Below are positions 57,730 through 64,000 of a stretch of DNA of 64,000 nucleotides, one piece after another. The notes under the pieces are model-generated. The model was given only the letters and a program-made list of their open reading frames with translations. It did no database searches and had not been told where the DNA came from. The position numbers and the translations under genes were made by a program. The stretch is taken from NCBI RefSeq assembly GCF_018760365.1, contig NZ_JAHIAB010000007.1, positions 186,001-250,000 of the forward strand. Reading direction: 5' to 3'. The DNA comes from Pseudooceanicola endophyticus. GTDB taxonomy: Bacteria > Pseudomonadota > Alphaproteobacteria > Rhodobacterales > Rhodobacteraceae. Within the stretch, counting starts at the first letter, position 1; each line of letters starts with the position of its first letter.

Positions 57730-58737
57730 ATGAACCCAGCACTTCAGGCCGTCATCACCATCGCCATCGGCGTCGGGGGCTGCATCGGCTATTTCTACCT
57801 GGCCAACCTGATCCTCGACAAGGTGCTCTGCCCGGCGCGCGGGCCCAACATCGGGCGCAACATCAACCGCGCCAACATGATCCGGCCCTGGCTGTTCCTG
57901 TTCCCGGCAATCTTCGCCCTCGGCCTCTACCTGGCCTACCCGGTGGTCGAGACGATCCGCCTGTCGCTGACCCACCGTCTGCCCGGCGGCGGCTACGAAT
58001 GGGCGGGCCTGTCGAATTACCGCCAGATGATGCACGAGCCGAAGTTCTGGGAGGCCATGCGCAACAACATGCTCTGGCTGATCGTGGTGCCCGCCGCCGC
58101 GACCGCCTTCGGGCTTCTGGCGGCCCAGCTGACCGACCGGATCCGCTGGGGCAGCCTGGCGAAATCGCTGATCTTCATGCCGATGGCGATCTCCTTCGTG
58201 GGGGCGGCGGTGATCTGGAAGCTGGTCTACGACGCCCGCCCCGCCGGGTCCGAGCAGATCGGCATCCTGAACGCGGTCTACATGGCGCTTGGCGGTGACA
58301 CCCCGCAGCAATGGCTGACCGTGCCGTTCTGGAACAACTTCTTCCTGATGATCGTGCTGATCTGGATCCAGACCGGCTTTGCCATGGTGATCCTCTCGGC
58401 CGCGCTGCGCGGCATCCCCGACGAAACGGTCGAGGCCGCCATCGTCGACGGCGCCAACCCGTTCCAGATCTTCTTCCGCATCAAGGTGCCGCAGATCCGG
58501 AACACCATCGTCGTGGTCTGGACCACCATCACCATCCTGGTGCTGAAGATCTTCGACATCGTCTTCGCCATGACCAACGGCCAGTGGGAGACCCAGGTCC
58601 TGGCCAACTACATGTACGACAAGCTGTTCCGGGCGAACGACTGGGGCGTCGGCTCTGCCTCGGCCATGGTGATCATGATCCTGGTGCTGCCGATCCTGGT
58701 CTGGAACGTGCGCAACGCGCGCCGCGAGATGCGCTGA
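57730..58737 (+). CDS. aglF: Alpha-glucoside ABC transporter permease (AglF)
   Basis: A 335-residue MalF-type permease. An extra N-terminal helix (VITIAIGVGGCIGYFYLANLILDKVL) precedes the usual core starting RPWLFLFPAIFALGLYLAYPVVETIRLSL, as is known for AglF. The EAA-type coupling motif reads RGIPDETVEAAIVDGANPFQIFFRIKVPQIR. It ends nine bases before aglG with a ribosome site in the gap (GAGGAGA). Confidence 0.94.
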   Translation: MNPALQAVITIAIGVGGCIGYFYLANLILDKVLCPARGPNIGRNINRANMIRPWLFLFPAIFALGLYLAYPVVETIRLSLTHRLPGGGYEWAGLSNYRQMMHEPKFWEAMRNNMLWLIVVPAAATAFGLLAAQLTDRIRWGSLAKSLIFMPMAISFVGAAVIWKLVYDARPAGSEQIGILNAVYMALGGDTPQQWLTVPFWNNFFLMIVLIWIQTGFAMVILSAALRGIPDETVEAAIVDGANPFQIFFRIKVPQIRNTIVVVWTTITILVLKIFDIVFAMTNGQWETQVLANYMYDKLFRANDWGVGSASAMVIMILVLPILVWNVRNARREMR

Positions 58738-58746
58738 GGAGACCCC

Positions 58747-59898
58747 ATGGACAATATCGCCGGCAAGAAAAGCGCGCTGAGCTGGGCCGTGCACCTTTCG
58801 GTGCTGGTGCTGGTGGTGCTCTGGCTGCTGCCCACCGCGGGCCTCTTCATCTCGTCCTTCCGGACCGCCGACCAGATCGCCGCCACCGGCTGGTGGAAGG
58901 CGCTCTTCGCCTCCGAGCAAAACCTGGCGCTGCGCACCGGTGCCCCCGACAGTGCCCGCCAGGCAGGCGGGCTCTACGTGATCGAGGGCAACCTGCTGGA
59001 GGGAGAGAACCCCGATGCCCGGATCGCCACCTGGGGCACCACGCCGCGCCAGCTGGACGAGTTCAAGGCCGGAGAGACCGGCACCACCCGCGACGGCGCC
59101 AGCCTGACCCTGAAGGCCGACGGCAGCTACCGGATGGAAAGCCCCAGCCCCTTCGAGGGCAAGCGCGGAGAGCGGCTGTTCGCCGTGGCCAAGCTGCCGC
59201 CGAAGTTCACCCTGGCCAACTACGCCCGGGTGCTGTTCAGCGGCAATGCCACCGACAGCATGGCCAAGGCCTTCTTCAACACGCTGACGGTGACGATCCC
59301 GGCGACGATCATCCCGATCCTGATCGCCGCCTATGCGGCCTATGCGCTGGCCTGGATGAACTTTCCCGGCCGGGCGCTGTTGATCGCCGTGGTGGTGGCG
59401 CTGCTGGTGGTGCCGCTGCAGCTGGCGCTGATCCCGCTGCTGAAGCTGCATCTGGCGATCGGCATCGGCAAGGGCTACCTGGGGGTCTGGCTGGCCCATA
59501 CCGGCTTCGGCCTGCCGATGGCGATCTACCTGCTGCGCAACTACATGGCCGGCCTGCCGCGCGACATCATCGAGAACGCCCGCGTCGACGGGGCATCGGA
59601 ATTCGAGATCTTCCGCAAGATCATCCTGCCCCTCTCCTTCCCGGCGCTGGCCAGCTTCGCGATCTTCCAGTTCCTGTGGACATGGAACGACCTGCTGGTC
59701 GCGAAGGTTTTCCTTATCGATGCCACGGGGAAGACCACCGTGATGACCGCGCAGATCGTGGAACTCATGGGCACCCGCGGCGGCAACTGGGAGATCCTGG
59801 CGACTGCCGCCTTCGTCTCCATCGCGGTGCCGCTGATCGTCTTCTTCGCCATGCAGAAATACCTGGTGCGCGGCCTGCTGGCCGGCTCCGTCAAATAG
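58747..59898 (+). CDS. aglG: Alpha-glucoside ABC transporter permease (AglG)
   Basis: A 383-residue MalG-type permease. After the first helix (VHLSVLVLVVLWLLPTAGLFISSF) there is a large periplasmic insertion of roughly 100 residues (about 45-150) before the second helix, a known peculiarity of AglG. The coupling motif is RDIIENARVDGASEFEIFRKIILPLSFP. With AglF it forms the transport channel. It is followed by aglA after ten bases. Confidence 0.94.
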   Translation: MDNIAGKKSALSWAVHLSVLVLVVLWLLPTAGLFISSFRTADQIAATGWWKALFASEQNLALRTGAPDSARQAGGLYVIEGNLLEGENPDARIATWGTTPRQLDEFKAGETGTTRDGASLTLKADGSYRMESPSPFEGKRGERLFAVAKLPPKFTLANYARVLFSGNATDSMAKAFFNTLTVTIPATIIPILIAAYAAYALAWMNFPGRALLIAVVVALLVVPLQLALIPLLKLHLAIGIGKGYLGVWLAHTGFGLPMAIYLLRNYMAGLPRDIIENARVDGASEFEIFRKIILPLSFPALASFAIFQFLWTWNDLLVAKVFLIDATGKTTVMTAQIVELMGTRGGNWEILATAAFVSIAVPLIVFFAMQKYLVRGLLAGSVK

Positions 59899-59908
59899 GA
59901 TCTTGCCA

Positions 59909-61558
<1,650 letters not shown>

Positions 61559-61564
61559 GGCACC

Positions 61565-62656
61565 ATGGCTCAGCTCAAGCTCAGGGACGTGGAAAAGACC
61601 TATGGCGGGCTCGTCAACGTCCTGAGGCATATCGACCTGGAGATCGAGGCCGGCGAACTGATCGTCTTCGTCGGCCCTTCGGGCTGCGGCAAGTCCACGC
61701 TGCTGCGGATGATCGCGGGGCTGGAGAAGATCTCGGGCGGGACACTCGAGATCGACGGGCAGGTCATGAACGACGTGCCCCCCGCCCAGCGGGGCATCGC
61801 CATGGTGTTCCAGAGCTACGCGCTCTACCCGCACATGACCGTGCGAGAGAACATGGCCTTTGCCCTGAAGATCGCCAAGAAATCCAAGGCCGAGATCAAT
61901 GCCGCGGTCGAGGAGGCCGCCCGCGCCCTGCAGCTTGAGCCCTACCTGGACCGTCTGCCCAAGGCGCTGTCCGGCGGGCAGCGCCAGCGTGTCGCCATCG
62001 GGCGCTCGATCGTGCGCGACCCGAAGATCTACCTCTTCGACGAACCGCTCTCGAACCTGGATGCGGCGCTGCGCGTCGCCACCCGGATCGAGATCGCCCA
62101 GCTGAAGGAGCGGATGCCGGACCGCACGATGATCTACGTCACCCACGACCAGGTGGAGGCGATGACGCTGGCGTCGCGCATCGTGGTGCTGGCCAACAAG
62201 GGGATCGCCCAGGTGGGCACGCCGCTGGATCTCTACGAACGCCCCGAGAACGAGCTGGTGGCGCAGTTCATCGGCTCTCCGGCGATGAACCTGCTGCCCG
62301 GCACCATCACCGGCACCGGGGCGCAGACCACCGTGCAGCTCGATCACGGAGAGATCGCGGTCTCGGCCATCCCGACCACCGACGGCGACATGGGCAAGGC
62401 CGTCAACATCGGCATCCGCCCCGAGCACCTGTCCCCGACCGAGGGGCCGGAGGCGCTGTTCCGCGGCCGGGTCGACTATTCCGAGGCCCTGGGCGAGGTG
62501 ACGCTGCTGTATTTCGAGGCCCGCGGGGCCGAACCGGCGCTGATCGCCAAGCTGCCCGGCATCCATGCCGGGCTGCGCGGCCAGACCGTGGCGCTGCGCG
62601 CCGATCCCGACCGCGTGCACCTGTTCCACGAGGGCCGCTCGATGCGGCCCGCGTGA
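61565..62656 (+). CDS. aglK: Alpha-glucoside ABC transporter ATPase (AglK)
   Basis: A 363-residue MalK/UgpC-type ATPase. Walker A is GPSGCGKST (37-45), the Q-loop FQSYALYPHMT, the signature LSGGQRQRV (135-143), Walker B IYLFDEPLSNLD (155-166) and the switch His in YVTHDQVEAMT. The following LDAALR differs from the usual LDAKLR. The C-terminal regulatory domain starts near 235 (QFIGSPAMNLLPGTI) and contains GIRPEHL. It drives sugar uptake through AglFG. Convergent with the HAD gene, ten bases apart. Confidence 0.95.
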   Translation: MAQLKLRDVEKTYGGLVNVLRHIDLEIEAGELIVFVGPSGCGKSTLLRMIAGLEKISGGTLEIDGQVMNDVPPAQRGIAMVFQSYALYPHMTVRENMAFALKIAKKSKAEINAAVEEAARALQLEPYLDRLPKALSGGQRQRVAIGRSIVRDPKIYLFDEPLSNLDAALRVATRIEIAQLKERMPDRTMIYVTHDQVEAMTLASRIVVLANKGIAQVGTPLDLYERPENELVAQFIGSPAMNLLPGTITGTGAQTTVQLDHGEIAVSAIPTTDGDMGKAVNIGIRPEHLSPTEGPEALFRGRVDYSEALGEVTLLYFEARGAEPALIAKLPGIHAGLRGQTVALRADPDRVHLFHEGRSMRPA

Positions 62657-62666
62657 GCGACGGCGT

Positions 62667-63314
62667 TCAGGCGGTCTGGTCTTCGGGCAGCCGCGCCAGC
62701 AGATCGGCCAGCGGGCGCACCCCCTCGAGCAGATCGCCCTCGGCATGGGGCACCGCATAGACGGTGGCCCCAGCCGCCAGCCCGGCGCGCATCCCAGTGG
62801 CGCTGTCCTCGACCACGGCGCAGGCCTCGGGGGCCACGCCCAGCAGCAAGGCGGCGCGCAGGTAGGGTTCTGGCGCGGGCTTGCCCTGCACCACGTCGTT
62901 GCGGGTCACGCTGACCAGACCCGGGCGCTCCAGCCCGAGGGTCGCGATATTGGCCGCCACGATCATCCGGTCGGAATTCGACACCAGCGCCTGCGCCACC
63001 CCCAGCGCCGCCAGCCGATGCCAGAGCGCCAGCGTTTCCGGGATCGCCGGGATCTCGGGCGCATGAGAGATGTAGTCGGCAAAGCGCCGCTTCGTCCATT
63101 CCGCCATGCCCAGCGGCAGGCCGTAATCGCTTTGCAGCAGACCCAGGGACATTTCCTCGCTGCGGCCCACGGTGCGTTCGTGGAAATCCTCTGGCAGGGT
63201 CACGCCGACGCTGGCGGCCACCCGGCGAAAGGTCTCCAGGTGCAGCGGTTCGCTGTCGGCCAGCGTGCCGTCGATGTCCCACAGGACGGCGGCATGGGGA
63301 AAACCTTCGGTCAT
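62667..63314 (-). CDS. HAD superfamily phosphatase, beta-phosphoglucomutase-like
   Basis: A 215-residue haloacid-dehalogenase protein started at the ATG at 63312-63314; the frame runs 59 codons further without family character, and no start has a good ribosome site. The nucleophile motif is WDIDGTLADSEPLH (Asp13 and Asp15), motif II is LVSNSDRMIV, the Lys is in VVQGKPAPEPYLRAA and the final acid pair in AVVEDSATGMRAGLAAGA. The helical cap after residue 20 is of the beta-phosphoglucomutase/phosphoglycolate phosphatase type. Position after the sugar operon suggests a sugar phosphate substrate, but this is not shown by the sequence. Confidence 0.9.
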   Translation of the reverse strand: MTEGFPHAAVLWDIDGTLADSEPLHLETFRRVAASVGVTLPEDFHERTVGRSEEMSLGLLQSDYGLPLGMAEWTKRRFADYISHAPEIPAIPETLALWHRLAALGVAQALVSNSDRMIVAANIATLGLERPGLVSVTRNDVVQGKPAPEPYLRAALLLGVAPEACAVVEDSATGMRAGLAAGATVYAVPHAEGDLLEGVRPLADLLARLPEDQTA

Positions 63315-63526
63315 GCGCGGCACGCGGCGGGACGGAGGGGCAGGAACACGGGGGATATCTCCTTCAGGGCAGGTTGCCCCCATGTTAGCGGTCCCGGCGG
63401 GCGCGGGGCAAGCCGGGCCGCCCCGCAGGACCTGCCCGCTGCCCCTGCGACAGCCAGATGCCCCATGGGCAAGCGCCCGCCCCCGTGGCACTCTGGTCGC
63501 AACCTGACCCCGGGAGCCCGCCCACC

Positions 63527-63871
63527 ATGTACCCCCTGCTGTCTTCCTGCCGCCAGCACCCCCGGCTGGGCCTTGCCTTCGGGCTGGCGCTGGTGGTGGC
63601 GCTGATCTGCCTGCTGCGGCTGGGGCTGGTGCTGGCCGACTGGCATCCCCCCGACCGTCACGAAATCGAGCCCTGGATGACCGTCGGGCTGATCGGGCGC
63701 ATCAACCATGTCAATCCGCGCCGCATCGACCAGGTGGCCGGCCTGCCCTCTCCCGGCAAGCACCCCTACACGATCGAGCAGATCGCCCAGATGCAGGGCA
63801 CCGACACCGCCACCGTAATCGCCCGAATCGAGGCCGCGATCACCCAGCTCAAGTCCCAGGCCGCGCCATGA
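63527..63871 (+). CDS. Small membrane-anchored protein of unknown function, upstream of DedA
   Basis: A 114-residue protein with CGGGAG upstream of the ATG at 63527; the frame extends 23 codons further back without support. One hydrophobic helix at about 14-37 (LGLAFGLALVVALICLLRLGLVLADW) is followed by a polar domain of about 75 residues (HPPDRHEIEPWMTVGLIGRINHVNPRRIDQVAGLP) ending in a helix-rich tail. I do not recognise the family. Its stop overlaps the start of the DedA-like gene by four bases, so the two are co-translated and may act together. Confidence 0.75.
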   Translation: MYPLLSSCRQHPRLGLAFGLALVVALICLLRLGLVLADWHPPDRHEIEPWMTVGLIGRINHVNPRRIDQVAGLPSPGKHPYTIEQIAQMQGTDTATVIARIEAAITQLKSQAAP

Positions 63872-64000
63872 GCCTGACCGAATGGCTTCTTGCGCTGGTG
63901 CCCAGCTACGGCCCGCCGCTGCTGGGCGGGGTGATCTTCCTGTCCTGCTTCGCCCTGCCGCTGCCGGCCTCGATGATGCTGATGGCGGCGGGCGGGTTCT
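63868..64000 (+). CDS. DedA-like membrane protein, N-terminal fragment cut by window edge
   Basis: Only 44 residues are present: MSLTEWLLALVPSYGPPLLGGVIFLSCFALPLPASMMLMAAGGF. The short amphipathic start followed by a helix and the LPLPASMMLMAAGGF turn fits the DedA/SNARE-associated family (undecaprenyl phosphate/phospholipid transport-related membrane proteins), whose first re-entrant region reads LPxPxExxLxxAG. The rest lies outside, so the call is tentative. The ATG overlaps the previous stop (ATGA). Confidence 0.6.
   Translation, partial: MSLTEWLLALVPSYGPPLLGGVIFLSCFALPLPASMMLMAAGGF

Noticed and set aside
56266-59499. A 1077-codon minus-strand frame opposite aglEFG
   Set aside because: Shadow of the agl genes with the same low-information composition; the plus-strand genes have ribosome sites, signal peptide and transporter motifs.

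Overview
The window is a high-GC (clearly above 60%) chromosomal stretch with a very strong G/C third-position bias. Family content points to an alphaproteobacterium of the Rhodobacterales (Paracoccus/Rhodobacter-like): an aglEFGAK alpha-glucoside locus, a cyo/qox quinol oxidase operon with its own SURF1, a UDP-sulfoquinovose synthase, FCD-type GntR regulators next to ABC importers, and tandem GC-rich hairpins of a kind I associate with this order. I see no rRNA, tRNA, CRISPR array, insertion sequence or phage gene. This is placement by family recognition, not by a search.

Layout. 1-1014: the start of a dienelactone hydrolase-family gene and a small membrane protein. 1096-16988: three complete RND efflux systems side by side: a GbsR/MarR-type regulator + adaptor + pump; a TriABC-like set with two adaptors, one pump and a TetR regulator; and a divergent adaptor + pump with an unusual adaptor tail. 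No outer-membrane channel gene is present. 17136-19499: a membrane hybrid histidine kinase and a convergent stand-alone receiver. 19600-24074: a persulfide/sulfide-detoxification cluster on the minus strand (Crp/Fnr regulator, two half-size YeeE/YedE proteins, persulfide dioxygenase-like hydrolase, SulP anion transporter).

24660-29470: a three-gene unit of UDP-sulfoquinovose synthase homologue, BcsB-like periplasmic protein and membrane family-2 glycosyltransferase with processive-synthase motifs. Nothing resembling a sulfolipid glycosyltransferase accompanies it. I read it as a candidate assembly line for a sulfoquinovose-containing (anionic) surface glycan; this is the best candidate in the window for an undescribed system. 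29492-37275: two GntR regulators, a peptide-type ABC importer whose second permease and first ATPase are fused, and a divergent DUF1028 protein, with twin palindromic operators between the divergent genes.

37555-47293: a polyamine-type (PotABCD-like) ABC importer continuous with an amidohydrolase/deaminase and a nucleoside hydrolase, then an M20 amidohydrolase on the other strand, then a phosphoribosyltransferase and an adenine deaminase homologue. Together these look like a purine nucleoside/base uptake and salvage island. 47295-52239: SURF1 and cyoDCBA. 52809-62656: a second nucleoside hydrolase, a GH1 beta-glucosidase and aglR on the minus strand, divergent from aglEFGAK, with two copies of the same palindrome as operators. 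62667-64000: a HAD phosphatase, a small anchored protein and the start of a DedA-like protein.

Regulation visible in the sequence is mostly local: a one-component regulator beside each operon, with matching inverted repeats in the divergent or upstream intergenic DNA. Each of the three importer operons has a strong stem-loop directly after its binding-protein gene, a plausible device for making more binding protein than permease.
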